Below, piece by piece: positions 44,765 to 55,219 of a stretch of DNA of 64,000 bases. The DNA is taken from positions 1-64,000 of the forward strand of contig CATECQ010000061.1 of NCBI GenBank assembly GCA_949498985.1, in the 5' to 3' direction. A program made the position numbers and the translations under genes. Numbering within the stretch: position 1 is the stretch's first letter; each line of letters starts with the position of its first letter. The stretch comes from Glaciecola sp. HTCC2999. GTDB lineage: Bacteria > Pseudomonadota > Gammaproteobacteria > Enterobacterales > Alteromonadaceae. The notes under the pieces are model-generated. The model saw nothing but the letters and a program-made list of their open reading frames with translations. It ran no database searches and was not told where the DNA came from.

Positions 44765-46228
44765 ATGAAACAATCGTTACAGCTTAAATTTAGTCAACAA
44801 CTTACCATGACGCCTCAGTTGCAACAGGCGATTAAGTTATTGCAGCTTTCGACGTTTGATTTACAACAAGAAATCCAAAACGCTATCGAAGAAAACCCAC
44901 TTTTAGAAATAGAAGAATCTTATTTAGATCATATTGATAAAGAGCGTTCATCAGACACCATTGAATCGGTTGATTCACATCAAGTCACATCCCACGATGC
45001 ACTAGAAGGCAGTGCTGTACCTGACGAATTACCTCTCGATAGTACTTGGGATGAATACTACAGTGCGTCTTCTGCACCGGCAGCTTCTTTAACCAGTTCA
45101 GGTAGTTCGTTTTATGATGATTATGTCTTTCAAGGTGAAACCGTAGACGACATTCAAGCTCATCTGTTATGGCAAATGGGGTTAACTCCATTTAGTGACA
45201 CTGATCGAGCTATTGCAATTGCCATCATCGATTCAATTGATGAATCTGGTTATTTAACGGTGACCAGTGACTCTATTTTAGAGTCAATGCAAGATGAAAA
45301 TATTGAACTCGATGAAGTTGAATGCGTGTTAAAACGGATTCAAATGTTTGATCCTGTTGGTTCTGGTTCGCGAACCCCTCAAGAGTGTTTATTAGTACAA
45401 CTTCGTCAATTCGACGAAGCTACCCCTTTTATAAAAGAAGCAAGGACCATTATTACGGAGTATAGCGACTTATTGTCGAGTAAAGATTATCGGACATTAA
45501 TGCGTAAGACACGGCTCAAAGAAGCACAACTTAGAGAAGTGATGTTATTGCTTCAGTCGCTAAATCCACGCCCTGGTAGTACACTCATTACAAAAGAGCC
45601 TGAGTATGTGATACCGGATATCTCAGTCGCTAAAAAAAACGGACGTTGGACTGTTGAACTTAATCCAGATAGCTTACCGAAATTAAATATTAATCAACAA
45701 TATGCAGCGTTAAGCAAAAATTCACGGAACTCTTCTGACAGTGCATTTGTCAAATCTCATATACAAGAAGCAAAATGGTTCATTAAAAGCTTAGAATCAC
45801 GCAACGATACCCTGCTGAAAGTAGCAAATTGTATTGTACAGCAACAAATGGGATTTTTTGAGCATGGCCCTGAAATGATGAAACCAATGGTTTTGAATGA
45901 TGTGGCTGAAATGATTGATATGCATGAATCAACCATTTCTCGTGTGACTACGCAAAAATATATGCACACGCCTCGTGGAATTTATGAATTGAAATACTTC
46001 TTCTCGAGTCATGTGGCGACAGAATCAGGCGGTGAATGTTCTTCTACTGCGATTCGTGCTTTAATTAAGAAACTCATTGCAGCAGAAAATACTGTAAAAC
46101 CGATGAGTGATAGTAACATTGCAGATGTATTGGCGGACCAAGGTATTAAAGTGGCCCGTCGGACCATTGCAAAATATCGGGAATCGTTATCGATCCCACC
46201 ATCCAACCAGCGTAAAAGCTTGGTTTAG
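44765..46228 (+). CDS. rpoN: RNA polymerase sigma-54 factor
   Basis: [37 protein letters not shown]; RpoN box [10 protein letters not shown]. Confidence 0.99.
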   Translation: MKQSLQLKFSQQLTMTPQLQQAIKLLQLSTFDLQQEIQNAIEENPLLEIEESYLDHIDKERSSDTIESVDSHQVTSHDALEGSAVPDELPLDSTWDEYYSASSAPAASLTSSGSSFYDDYVFQGETVDDIQAHLLWQMGLTPFSDTDRAIAIAIIDSIDESGYLTVTSDSILESMQDENIELDEVECVLKRIQMFDPVGSGSRTPQECLLVQLRQFDEATPFIKEARTIITEYSDLLSSKDYRTLMRKTRLKEAQLREVMLLLQSLNPRPGSTLITKEPEYVIPDISVAKKNGRWTVELNPDSLPKLNINQQYAALSKNSRNSSDSAFVKSHIQEAKWFIKSLESRNDTLLKVANCIVQQQMGFFEHGPEMMKPMVLNDVAEMIDMHESTISRVTTQKYMHTPRGIYELKYFFSSHVATESGGECSSTAIRALIKKLIAAENTVKPMSDSNIADVLADQGIKVARRTIAKYRESLSIPPSNQRKSLV

Positions 46229-46251
46229 TTACAAAAAAGAAGGAAGTCATT

Positions 46252-46539
46252 ATGCAAATAAACCTCACTGGTCATCATGTTGAAATCACTGATTCACTCC
46301 GTAATTATGTGGATACTAAATTTGAGAAACTAGAGCGACACTTCGATCATATCAACAATGTTCACGTCATTTTAAATGTCGAAAAGATTCACCAAAAAGC
46401 AGAAGCGAAGTTGAATTTAAATGGTGGAGAAGTCTTTGCGACCTCTGAACATTCTGATATGTATGCGGCGATTGATAGTTTGATTGATAAACTTGACCGC
46501 CAGGTAATTAAGCATAAAGAAAAACTCCAACGACATTAA
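46252..46539 (+). CDS. hpf: Ribosome hibernation promoting factor
   Basis: MQINLTGHHVEITDSLRNYVDTKFEKLERHFDHI; downstream of rpoN. Confidence 0.96.
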   Translation: MQINLTGHHVEITDSLRNYVDTKFEKLERHFDHINNVHVILNVEKIHQKAEAKLNLNGGEVFATSEHSDMYAAIDSLIDKLDRQVIKHKEKLQRH

Positions 46540-46545
46540 ATATCA

Positions 46546-46998
46546 ATGGAACTCTCCTCAATCCTAACAGTGGACCGCATACAGTGTGCGGTCCCTTGTC
46601 AAAGTAAAAAGAAAATATTCGAAACAATCAGTCATGTCGCTGAGGATGTTGAGAATGAAATTTTTCAAGCCAATATTCTAGAAAGTTTAGTTCATCGTGA
46701 AAAAATGGGCTCAACAGGTATTGGTTCAGGTATTGCTATTCCCCATGGTCGTATCGCAGGCCTATCTGAGGTGACGGCGGTTGTATTGATTACTGACTGT
46801 GCCATTGACTTTGATGCGATTGATCAACAACCCGTCGATATATTTTTTGCGCTGTTAGTGCCTGAAGAACAAATTGAAGGACACTTACAAACACTTGCCA
46901 GTGTAGCGGCAAAGTTAAGTAATGATGTTATCGTCAAACAAATCAGAACCGCAAAGACACCTGAAGCGGTTTTTTCTGCGTTAACTTTGGATAACTAA
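46546..46998 (+). CDS. ptsN: PTS IIA-like nitrogen regulatory protein PtsN
   Basis: EIIA-Ntr motif GIAIPHGRI. Confidence 0.96.
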   Translation: MELSSILTVDRIQCAVPCQSKKKIFETISHVAEDVENEIFQANILESLVHREKMGSTGIGSGIAIPHGRIAGLSEVTAVVLITDCAIDFDAIDQQPVDIFFALLVPEEQIEGHLQTLASVAAKLSNDVIVKQIRTAKTPEAVFSALTLDN

Positions 46999-47864
46999 TG
47001 AAGCTAATTATCATTTCAGGTCGTTCCGGTTCAGGTAAATCAATTGCATTAAGAGCACTTGAAGACTTAGGTTATTATTGTGTGGATAATATCCCCGTCA
47101 ATTTATTACCTGCATTGACTCATACCATCATTGACGAATATGAAGATGTCGCAGTGAGTGTTGATGTGCGTAATTTACCTAAAGAATCTAACGAATTATC
47201 AGAAATACTTAATTATTTACCCAAAGATTGGAACCTCTCGATTGTATATTTAGATTCCAGTACAAATATTCTATTGAAACGATACAGCGAGACACGTCGA
47301 TTGCACCCCTTGAGTAAAGGTAATCAATCATTAGAAGATGCTATTCGTTTAGAAAAGCAGTTGTTGGAGCCCATGCAAGAGCGGGCTGATTTGTATATTG
47401 ATACGGATCAATTAACAGTGCATGAATTAGCCGAAATTATTCGTGAACGGATATTAGGTAAGAAAAGCTCACGTCTAGTATTAGTGTTTGAATCATTTGG
47501 ATTTAAATATGGAATCCCAATGGATGCGGACTATGTTTTTGATGCGCGATTTTTACCTAACCCTCATTGGGAACCTGATTTAAAGCATTTCACTGGTTTA
47601 GATTCGCCGATACAAGTGTTTTTAGGTAGTCAGCCGGTGGTAACAAAATTTGTATGGCAAATTCAAAATCTTATTACAACATGGTTACCTCACTTAGAAC
47701 GGAATAACCGTAGTTATGTGAAAGTGGCTATTGGTTGCACTGGTGGAAAACATCGCTCAGTGTATGTCGCAGAGCAATTACGTACTAATATGCAAGAATC
47801 ACATCCGGATGTGCAAATCCGGCATCGAGAACTAGGCCGTTACAAAGATGAGACGCCAAAATGA
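46998..47864 (+). CDS. rapZ: RNase adapter protein RapZ
   Basis: SGRSGSGKSIALRALEDLGYYCVDNIPVNLLP; CTGGKHRSVYVAE. Confidence 0.98.
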   Translation: MKLIIISGRSGSGKSIALRALEDLGYYCVDNIPVNLLPALTHTIIDEYEDVAVSVDVRNLPKESNELSEILNYLPKDWNLSIVYLDSSTNILLKRYSETRRLHPLSKGNQSLEDAIRLEKQLLEPMQERADLYIDTDQLTVHELAEIIRERILGKKSSRLVLVFESFGFKYGIPMDADYVFDARFLPNPHWEPDLKHFTGLDSPIQVFLGSQPVVTKFVWQIQNLITTWLPHLERNNRSYVKVAIGCTGGKHRSVYVAEQLRTNMQESHPDVQIRHRELGRYKDETPK

Positions 47865-48142
47865 GTGTCGAAACCGTCGAGGCCACCGTCACGATATTAA
47901 ATAAAATGGGACTTCATGCTAGACCGGCAAGTCAATTAGCTCAGTTAGCAGCGCAATACGATGCTACCATTACCGTACATCAAGCTGAAAAAAGCGCTGA
48001 TGCTGCCAGTGTATTGGGTCTTATGATGTTAGAGTCGCAACAAGGTAAATCTGTGCGCATTGAAGCATCAGGTTCACAGGCGTCTGAGGCACTTCAAGCC
48101 GTCGTTAATTTAATTAGTCAAAAATTCAACGAAGATCGTTAA
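47861..48142 (+). CDS. ptsO: HPr family phosphocarrier NPr
   Basis: NKMGLHARPASQLAQLA. Confidence 0.95.
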   Translation: MSVETVEATVTILNKMGLHARPASQLAQLAAQYDATITVHQAEKSADAASVLGLMMLESQQGKSVRIEASGSQASEALQAVVNLISQKFNEDR

Positions 48143-48223
48143 ACTTATATAATCAATTCATGACATTATCTTAGTTTCACGCTATTCTAATAAGCACTTA
48201 TACACGCCTCGCAGGTATGGATT

Positions 48224-49585
48224 ATGGCTGATACCATTGCTGCTAAATTCGCTGAAAGTCAAATGACGGAAATTACTGATGCACTATCATCTGGTAAATT
48301 TGTTTCTGTCCGTAAAATCCTGCATGAAGCCCCTGCTTGCGACGTAGCGCTGATCCTCGAATCCACACCCACTAAAATCCGTGATGAATTATGGCGACTG
48401 TTGGATGCCGATTATCATGGTGATGTGTTAGAAGAACTCTCCGAAGAAGTCCGTAATGGGATCATTAGTAAAATGATGCCTGACACTGTCGTAGACGCAC
48501 TTGAAGACATGGATACTGATGACTTAGCCGAAACGTTAAGTAGTTTACCTGACGAAGTCTTACAAGACATATTGACTTCCATGGATGATCAAGACCGAGT
48601 CCGAGCGGAAAAAGCCTTGAGCTATGGTGAGGAAACGGCCGGTTTCATTATGAATACCGACACCATTACTTTACGACCTGATGTAGCCGTTGATGTTATT
48701 TTGCGATATCTGCGCTTGAAAGGAGATTTACCTCAAAATACTGATACCTTCTATGTGGTGAATCGCAGTGATTATCTCATTGGTTCTGTTCCTGTCACTC
48801 GATTATTGACTTCAAACCCGGCAGTCACAGTAGCAGAGGTCATGGATGAGGAACCTGATGCCATTACGGTAGACATGCCTGATGACCAAGTGGCTAGTTT
48901 ATTTGAACGTTATAACTGGTTGTCTGCCCCTGTAGTTGATGAGGATTACCATCTTGTGGGTCGGATCACTATTGATGATGTGGTTGATATTATTCGTGAA
49001 GACGCAGAGCACTCGATGATGAGTATGGTAGGTCTTGACGATGAAGAAGATACCTTTGCGCCAGTATTGCAATCTACACAACGCCGTTCTATTTGGCTGG
49101 GTGTGAATTTGGTGACAGCATTGTTAGCAGCGATGGTGTCGGATATGTTTGAACAGACCCTATCACAGCTAGCAGTGCTAGCTATTTTAAACACGATTGT
49201 TCCAAGTATGGGAGGAGTCGCTGGAAATCAAACGTTGACACTCGTTATTCGTGGTATGGCACTTGGGCATGTTAATAATGCCAACTCCCGAATTTTGATT
49301 CACAAAGAGCTGGCGATTGGTTTTTTAAATGGTGTGATTTGGGCCTTACTCATCGCGACGGTGGTAGCGTTATGGAAGCAAGATTTTGATCTCGGGGTCA
49401 TTATTGCCTTTGCTATGATGATGAATATGATAGCTGCGGGACTTGCCGGTGCGACCTTACCTCTCATTATGAAAAGACTGAATATTGACCCCGCGCTTGC
49501 CGGTAGCGTAATTTTGACGACGATCACTGATGTCGTTGGAATATTTGCTTTCTTAGGCACCGCGACCTTGTTCTTATTATATTAA
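48224..49585 (+). CDS. mgtE: Magnesium transporter MgtE
   Basis: MgtE_N, CBS pair and MgtE TM domain (PSMGGVAGNQTLTLVIRGMALG). Confidence 0.96.
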   Translation: MADTIAAKFAESQMTEITDALSSGKFVSVRKILHEAPACDVALILESTPTKIRDELWRLLDADYHGDVLEELSEEVRNGIISKMMPDTVVDALEDMDTDDLAETLSSLPDEVLQDILTSMDDQDRVRAEKALSYGEETAGFIMNTDTITLRPDVAVDVILRYLRLKGDLPQNTDTFYVVNRSDYLIGSVPVTRLLTSNPAVTVAEVMDEEPDAITVDMPDDQVASLFERYNWLSAPVVDEDYHLVGRITIDDVVDIIREDAEHSMMSMVGLDDEEDTFAPVLQSTQRRSIWLGVNLVTALLAAMVSDMFEQTLSQLAVLAILNTIVPSMGGVAGNQTLTLVIRGMALGHVNNANSRILIHKELAIGFLNGVIWALLIATVVALWKQDFDLGVIIAFAMMMNMIAAGLAGATLPLIMKRLNIDPALAGSVILTTITDVVGIFAFLGTATLFLLY

Positions 49586-49640
49586 TCGCGGTGATGCGTC
49601 TGTTTACATGAGGATGGGCATTTCAGATTCATTGCAGAAT

Positions 49641-50180
49641 CTAACTGTCTTTAAGATAGTTGTTAAACGTTGTTTTAAACTTCACCAGTTTAGGTCCTAC
49701 GACTAAGTTACAGTAGGTATTGCCAGGGTTATTGGTAAAGTAATCTTGGTGGTAATCCTCAGCTTGAGAATAGTTATTGAGTGCTTCTATTTCGGTGACG
49801 ATGGGAGCACTGTAAATTTTATCGGCTTTGAGTTGAGTGATAAAAGTATTTGCGATGCTCTTTTGTACGTCATTATGGTAATAAATCCCGCTGCGATATT
49901 GTGTTCCGATATCATTACCTTGCCGATTAAGTTGAGTTGGATCGTGCAATGCGAAAAATATCTCAAATACTTGGTTTAGACGAATAATATCGTTATCAAA
50001 GGTGATTTGAACAACTTCATTATGTCCTGTATTACCAGTACAAACATCCTGATAGCTAGGTTGTGACGTGTGACCATTGCTATAGCCTGAGTATGCACTT
50101 ATTACGCCTTTGACTTTATTAAATGCAGATTCGATACACCAAAAGCATCCGCCACCAAGTGTGATTTGTTCTATCGCCAT
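49641..50180 (-). CDS. msrA: Peptide-methionine (S)-S-oxide reductase MsrA
   Basis: GGGCFWCIESAF; start at MAIEQITLGGG. Confidence 0.96.
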   Translation of the reverse strand: MAIEQITLGGGCFWCIESAFNKVKGVISAYSGYSNGHTSQPSYQDVCTGNTGHNEVVQITFDNDIIRLNQVFEIFFALHDPTQLNRQGNDIGTQYRSGIYYHNDVQKSIANTFITQLKADKIYSAPIVTEIEALNNYSQAEDYHQDYFTNNPGNTYCNLVVGPKLVKFKTTFNNYLKDS

Positions 50181-50314
50181 ACAATTCTCCTTTGTTATAT
50201 TCATATAATATGGGGCTAATTTGTGAAACATCAATAATCAACTTGCATTGATAGTCATCCAAAACTCCCAAGACAGCGTAGTTATATACTCTTTTATTAT
50301 CGAAGTAGCGCAGT

Positions 50315-50701
50315 ATGAAACTGACTTTATTTTATGATGGCATGTGCCCGTTGTGCCAGAAGGAAATGCAACATTTAATTAAATACAACACGCAGGGAAA
50401 TCTGTCATTTGTAGATATCATGGAACCTGGATTTAGTGAGCAATACCCTGAACTCGATTGGGATGCTCTAAATAATCGTATCCATGGTCAAACTGACCAA
50501 GGTCAAATTATCACAGGTTTAGATGTGACCTATCTCGCTTGGAAGCTTGTAGGCAAAGGTTGGGTGTATGCACCGACTCGTTGGCCAGTGATACGTTGGT
50601 TTGCTGATAAAATGTATAATGTATTTGCTAAGCATCGCTACACTATTTCATATTATTTAACCGGTCAACGTCGTTGTGAGCGCTGTGTGTTAAAACACTG
50701 A
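50315..50701 (+). CDS. DCC family thiol-disulfide oxidoreductase (DUF393)
   Basis: LFYDGMCPLCQKEM motif. Confidence 0.9.
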   Translation: MKLTLFYDGMCPLCQKEMQHLIKYNTQGNLSFVDIMEPGFSEQYPELDWDALNNRIHGQTDQGQIITGLDVTYLAWKLVGKGWVYAPTRWPVIRWFADKMYNVFAKHRYTISYYLTGQRRCERCVLKH

Positions 50702-50750
50702 ATGATATATTCACTCACCCCTTATCTACTAAATTGACAAAGGACATATT

Positions 50751-51497
50751 ATGTCGACACCTAACATAGCCTTATTAATTGGTGCTAGTGGGGGAATTGC
50801 CCAAGCATTAATTACTGAATTATTAGCACATCCTGATATTGATTATGTACATGCCATTTCTCGCACAGTAATAGAAAATAATCACTCCAGCGTGACGTCT
50901 TACGCCTTGAATTCATTAGATGAAACAGCTGTTGCTGAGTTTGTTCAGCATCAAAAATCTGCGGCCACACAGTATCGATTTGTCATTTCGACAGTGGGTA
51001 TTTTACATCGAGAATCATCAGCTACTTGCTGTAGTCTCAAACCAGAAAAGCGCTTAGAGGATATTGACCCGGTCCAGTTACAAGCTTATTTTGAAGTTAA
51101 TTCCGTAATACCAGCCATATGGCTAAAGCATTTAGTCAAAATTATGCCTAAGGGTTCGGCTAGTGCTATCGCTTTTTTGAGCGCTCGTGTAGGAAGTATT
51201 AGTGATAACAAATTGGGGGGCTGGTATGGATATCGTGCTTCAAAATCGGCGTTAAATATGTTCATCAAAAATGCTGCAATAGAATATGGACGGCGCAATA
51301 AACATGTTGCGTTATTGTCTTATCATCCAGGGACTGTCGATACGGGGTTATCTAAACCTTTTCAAGCTAACGTGAAGCCTGAAAAATTATTTACTCCTGA
51401 ATTTACGGCACAATGTTTAGTGAAATTATTAACAGAAGCTAAAGCAGAAGAAAGTCCATATTATCTTGATTGGGCGGGTAAAACTATTCCATGGTAA
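50751..51497 (+). CDS. Short-chain dehydrogenase (CsgA-like SDR)
   Basis: LIGASGGIAQAL, YGYRASKSALNM, HPGTVDTGLSKPFQ. Confidence 0.9.
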   Translation: MSTPNIALLIGASGGIAQALITELLAHPDIDYVHAISRTVIENNHSSVTSYALNSLDETAVAEFVQHQKSAATQYRFVISTVGILHRESSATCCSLKPEKRLEDIDPVQLQAYFEVNSVIPAIWLKHLVKIMPKGSASAIAFLSARVGSISDNKLGGWYGYRASKSALNMFIKNAAIEYGRRNKHVALLSYHPGTVDTGLSKPFQANVKPEKLFTPEFTAQCLVKLLTEAKAEESPYYLDWAGKTIPW

Positions 51498-51556
51498 ATG
51501 ACATTTATAGATAAGCTTGTTAGTATTCCCCCCATAATAACAATGAAGGAAAACAC

Positions 51557-52978
51557 ATGGGTGCATCACGCGAGCAATTTGGTTCTCGTCTTGGTTTTAT
51601 ATTAGCAGCAGCTGGCTCTGCGGTTGGGATCGGAAATTTAGTTGGGTTCCCTGTTGGAGCTGCAAAAAATGGTGGCGGTGCATTTTTATTTATGTATGCT
51701 ATTTTTGTATTTTTTATCTGTTTACCCGTTATGCTAGCCGAGATGTCGGTTGGTCGAAACACGCAAAAAGATCCTCTTGGTGCTTATTCTAGCTTGTCTG
51801 GAAACGCTAAAAAATGGAATATTGCGGGTTGGTTATCGATCATCACCCCGTTTATGATTGCCGTTTTTTACTCCGTGATCACGGTCTGGATTTTAGGATA
51901 CTTAGTAGGTGCCGCTACGGGGGATCTTGAAGCACTCGCAAATCCAGCCTATTTTGGCGACTTCATTAATTCTTCACAAATCTTCGTTTACATGATTATG
52001 GTGTTGGCTATTATGTATTTGATTTTGCAAGGTGGTGTCAAACAAGGCATTGAAAAAGCAGCAAAGTTACTTATGCCAGCATTATTTTTTATGCTTATCG
52101 GAATGGTGATATTTGTTTTGCTGCAAGATAATGCAATGGCAGGAGTCAAATTCTACCTTATCCCTGATTTCAGTAAAATCGATTCAGGGGTAGTTAATGG
52201 TGCATTATCCCAAGCTTTTTTCTCTTTATCTTTAGGGATGGGGATCATGATCACTTATGGCAGCTATATTAATAAGCAAGCTAACATTCCAGGCTCAGCT
52301 AAGCTGGTTGCATTAACGGATACTGCTGTTGCGTTTACTGCCGGCTTAATGATACTCCCGGCAATTTATTCGTTTAATCCCAATATTCAACCTGATGATT
52401 TAAGTGAATCATCAGTTGGCTTAATTTTTACTTTTTTACCAAAGATATTTTTGGCATTACAGACTAGCGTAGGTTTTATTGGTGCGAGCATTGCTGCGAG
52501 TGTCTTTTTCTTACTTGTTTTCTTTGCAGCAATTACGTCTCTAGTGTCTATTTTCGAAGTACCGGTTGCGGCTTTGATGAGTGAAAAAGAAATGCCACGG
52601 CAACGCGCCTTAATATTATGTGGATTATTATTGATTATCTTATCTTTAATGTGTGCTGTATCGTTTGGCATGATTGATTTTCTAACAGGATTTATGAGTT
52701 ATGCGGGCGTTCAAAAGTCCTTCTTTGATGTCGTCATTGATGTATTTTATGAAACCATATTGCCTTTGAATGGATTATTAATTTGTTTGTTTGTCAGCTA
52801 CCGTTGGAAAAAACACCGCTTTAATGAAGAGTTATCATCTGGTGCTGCTGGCTACCAAGATAGTTTGTTCGAAAAATACGTGAATGTATCAGTTGGCACC
52901 TTTATTCCTGTCATACTATTAGTTATCTTTATTAATACTGTGGCGACGAAGTATTTTGGAGTGGCTTTAATTGGTTAG
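51557..52978 (+). CDS. Sodium-dependent (NSS family) transporter
   Basis: FILAAAGSAVGIGNLVGFPVGAAKNGGGAFLFMY. Confidence 0.95.
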   Translation: MGASREQFGSRLGFILAAAGSAVGIGNLVGFPVGAAKNGGGAFLFMYAIFVFFICLPVMLAEMSVGRNTQKDPLGAYSSLSGNAKKWNIAGWLSIITPFMIAVFYSVITVWILGYLVGAATGDLEALANPAYFGDFINSSQIFVYMIMVLAIMYLILQGGVKQGIEKAAKLLMPALFFMLIGMVIFVLLQDNAMAGVKFYLIPDFSKIDSGVVNGALSQAFFSLSLGMGIMITYGSYINKQANIPGSAKLVALTDTAVAFTAGLMILPAIYSFNPNIQPDDLSESSVGLIFTFLPKIFLALQTSVGFIGASIAASVFFLLVFFAAITSLVSIFEVPVAALMSEKEMPRQRALILCGLLLIILSLMCAVSFGMIDFLTGFMSYAGVQKSFFDVVIDVFYETILPLNGLLICLFVSYRWKKHRFNEELSSGAAGYQDSLFEKYVNVSVGTFIPVILLVIFINTVATKYFGVALIG

Positions 52979-53013
52979 AACCACACCGTATCGGGTCATA
53001 TTTTTGCTTTGAA

Positions 53014-53886
53014 TTAAAGCATATCAAAGGGACTCGGATAGTGATAATTAAAACTCAGCAATTGCTGAGTTTTTTGTGCCAGCACAATTTTTCCAGCTTG
53101 TTTGTCATTTTGGCTTTTGGTGGTTTTACTTGAGATAAAATTCAGTGGTGGAAGTTCTTTACTACAAGCTGCTGCTTGATAATAGTCTTCACGGGTGGGG
53201 TGCTCAGGTGCGCAAAAATGCAGTACGTGTCCGCTGACTGTTTCCAATTGTGTGATGATTTGAACTAATCCCCTCACCACATCAATTTGATGAACTAAGT
53301 TGACAACTTGATGACCGTTTTCTATCTCCTTACGTTTGACCAATGAGGTGACGGGGTGGCGTGAGTCATTAATCAAGCCTGCTAACCGCACCACTGTACT
53401 TTGCTGTTGAGCATGTTCAAATAACCACTGTTCTAAAATGTGGTGAGCTTTACCTGAGGCTGTGACTGGAGAAGGAGGAGTAGACTCATCCACTTGACCT
53501 GTGACATGCCCAAATACTGATGTAGTAGACACAAAGATAATATGTATTGTCGGTTGGTGTAGTAATACAGTATTGAACAGCTCTAGCATGTTATCGGTAA
53601 ACTGCTTGCCATCTAAGTCTCTTCGACCAGGAGGGATATTGATGACCATGACATCACATCTTGATACATCAGTTAATAAAGAGTGAGAGAATTCGGTATT
53701 AGCATTACTGGTCTTACTCACGGAAAATAGATGTGGCTTAATTCCTAGCTCGTTGAGAGTCGGTAATTGGTTCACACGAGTTGTAGTACCATATACCTGC
53801 ATGCCCTGAGATATTAATTGAGTTGCAAGCGGTTGACCTAGCCAGCCGCATCCACAGAGCATGACGTGTGAAACATGTTTGTTCAT
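53014..53886 (-). CDS. NAD(P)-dependent epimerase/dehydratase-like protein (YeeZ-like)
   Basis: MLCGCGWLGQPLATQLISQGMQVYGTTTR; STTSVFGHVTGQVDESTPPSPVT. Confidence 0.85.
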   Translation of the reverse strand: MNKHVSHVMLCGCGWLGQPLATQLISQGMQVYGTTTRVNQLPTLNELGIKPHLFSVSKTSNANTEFSHSLLTDVSRCDVMVINIPPGRRDLDGKQFTDNMLELFNTVLLHQPTIHIIFVSTTSVFGHVTGQVDESTPPSPVTASGKAHHILEQWLFEHAQQQSTVVRLAGLINDSRHPVTSLVKRKEIENGHQVVNLVHQIDVVRGLVQIITQLETVSGHVLHFCAPEHPTREDYYQAAACSKELPPLNFISSKTTKSQNDKQAGKIVLAQKTQQLLSFNYHYPSPFDML

Positions 53887-54716
53887 TATTGATTAGCCGT
53901 ATTTTCAGTAATAGTTATCATATTAAGGTTGGCAAGCTTTGGAATACGTTGTGCTAGTTGCTGTTCTGCAGCTTCTGCACTGTGTAGTACTTCACACAAT
54001 AGCTCTGCCGATTCCCCTAATGCCATAGCATGCATTGACAATTTTTGTTCCATGCGCGAGTTAAGTGCATCGGGATTAAATAGATCACTCATCCCTTCAC
54101 CATCCCCAAATAACATCTCTTTACCAATAGCCATAAATAAACGTCCCATAGATTCGGTGATGGCATGTTGAATGGCTTCGGAAAACTCTGTTTCCCATTC
54201 GGGGCTCGTCCAGTTATCACTAGTGTTACTTTCTGGATCAATAAAAATACTACCATCAGGAGCGTAAATATTGCGTTTAAGGTTAATTTCAATGGTGTTC
54301 ATTAATTCATTCATCTTAGTGATGAGTTCATCGTCCGGCCCTAGTAACTCGGCTAACACTTGGTTAATCGCTAAATTAGTCACTTCTAATCCTTGGGCTG
54401 CAAACTCGACACCAATAGGGATAGAAGCTTTCAAGTTGTAATAATATGACTCTACCGCAGCACGCTGCTCGATGTTCAAATCAATAGGTTCATCATTTAT
54501 TTTGAGATTTTGATGGTTATCCATGACTAAAGTCAGATCAGAAGAGGTTAAAGTCAGTACCTCGTTTTGAAATCCTAAGGTTCCATTTAGTTCCATTGAA
54601 CAGCTGTCTATCTGAACATTAATACCTTCATTGTTAGCATGGGTTGGAAAGATAGTCATCAAACTAAACAACAGACATAGCATACTATTGGTGGGTAAAG
54701 ATTTAAAATTTGTCAT
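53886..54716 (-). CDS. yggN: YggN family (DUF2884) putative periplasmic protein
   Basis: Signal peptide and pattern similar to the YggN/DUF2884 family; ATG at 54716. Confidence 0.7.
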   Translation of the reverse strand: MTNFKSLPTNSMLCLLFSLMTIFPTHANNEGINVQIDSCSMELNGTLGFQNEVLTLTSSDLTLVMDNHQNLKINDEPIDLNIEQRAAVESYYYNLKASIPIGVEFAAQGLEVTNLAINQVLAELLGPDDELITKMNELMNTIEINLKRNIYAPDGSIFIDPESNTSDNWTSPEWETEFSEAIQHAITESMGRLFMAIGKEMLFGDGEGMSDLFNPDALNSRMEQKLSMHAMALGESAELLCEVLHSAEAAEQQLAQRIPKLANLNMITITENTANQ

Positions 54717-54720
54717 CAAA

Positions 54721-54837
54721 GAGCCTTTATTTGGAATATTGAGGTATCGTAAACCTCAATGAGATTAATCACGATTATTATCTATCAAGTAACATGCCAA
54801 GCTTAAATAAGACTGAAAACCTATTAAATAAAGGCTC
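54721..54837 (-). promoter_or_regulatory. Long-range inverted repeat covering the Shine-Dalgarno of the yggN-like gene
   Basis: GAGCCTTTATTT (54721-54732) and AAATAAAGGCTC (54826-54837) are exact reverse complements. Nested hairpin ATTGAGGT-atcgtaa-ACCTCAAT at 54738-54760. Confidence 0.6.
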
Positions 54838-55027
54838 GCAAATACGTTATACTAATTGAATGTGTCAATCTGACCAATTTAATGCAAAAAACATTAATAA
54901 TAGAGGTATTTGACTAACATCAATATTTCTAAAGAAAACAGTACCTGCACATATCGTTTTATTATCTATCTGGGTATAATTATATTCATCGGTATAATAC
55001 TACCATTAATTTTTATTGGAGAAAGTC

Positions 55028-55219
55028 ATGAGTGAATGGATCAATTCGATCATATTTGGTGTCGGTTTTTTAGCGTTTGTATTGGGCATTTCCAGTATTA
55101 TCATGGCGTTTATTGCAACACGCTCTACCCCCGCAGGTATCCAAGAAAAAGTTGAATACGGCTTTTTCGGGGTGTCAGGACTTATTTTATGTGCCTTAAT
55201 GGTCTATGTATTAGTCTAA
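55028..55219 (+). CDS. Small two-TM membrane protein of unknown function (63 aa)
   Basis: ATG at 55028 after GGAG ribosome-binding site; two hydrophobic segments; TATAAT-like boxes upstream. Confidence 0.65.
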   Translation: MSEWINSIIFGVGFLAFVLGISSIIMAFIATRSTPAGIQEKVEYGFFGVSGLILCALMVYVLV

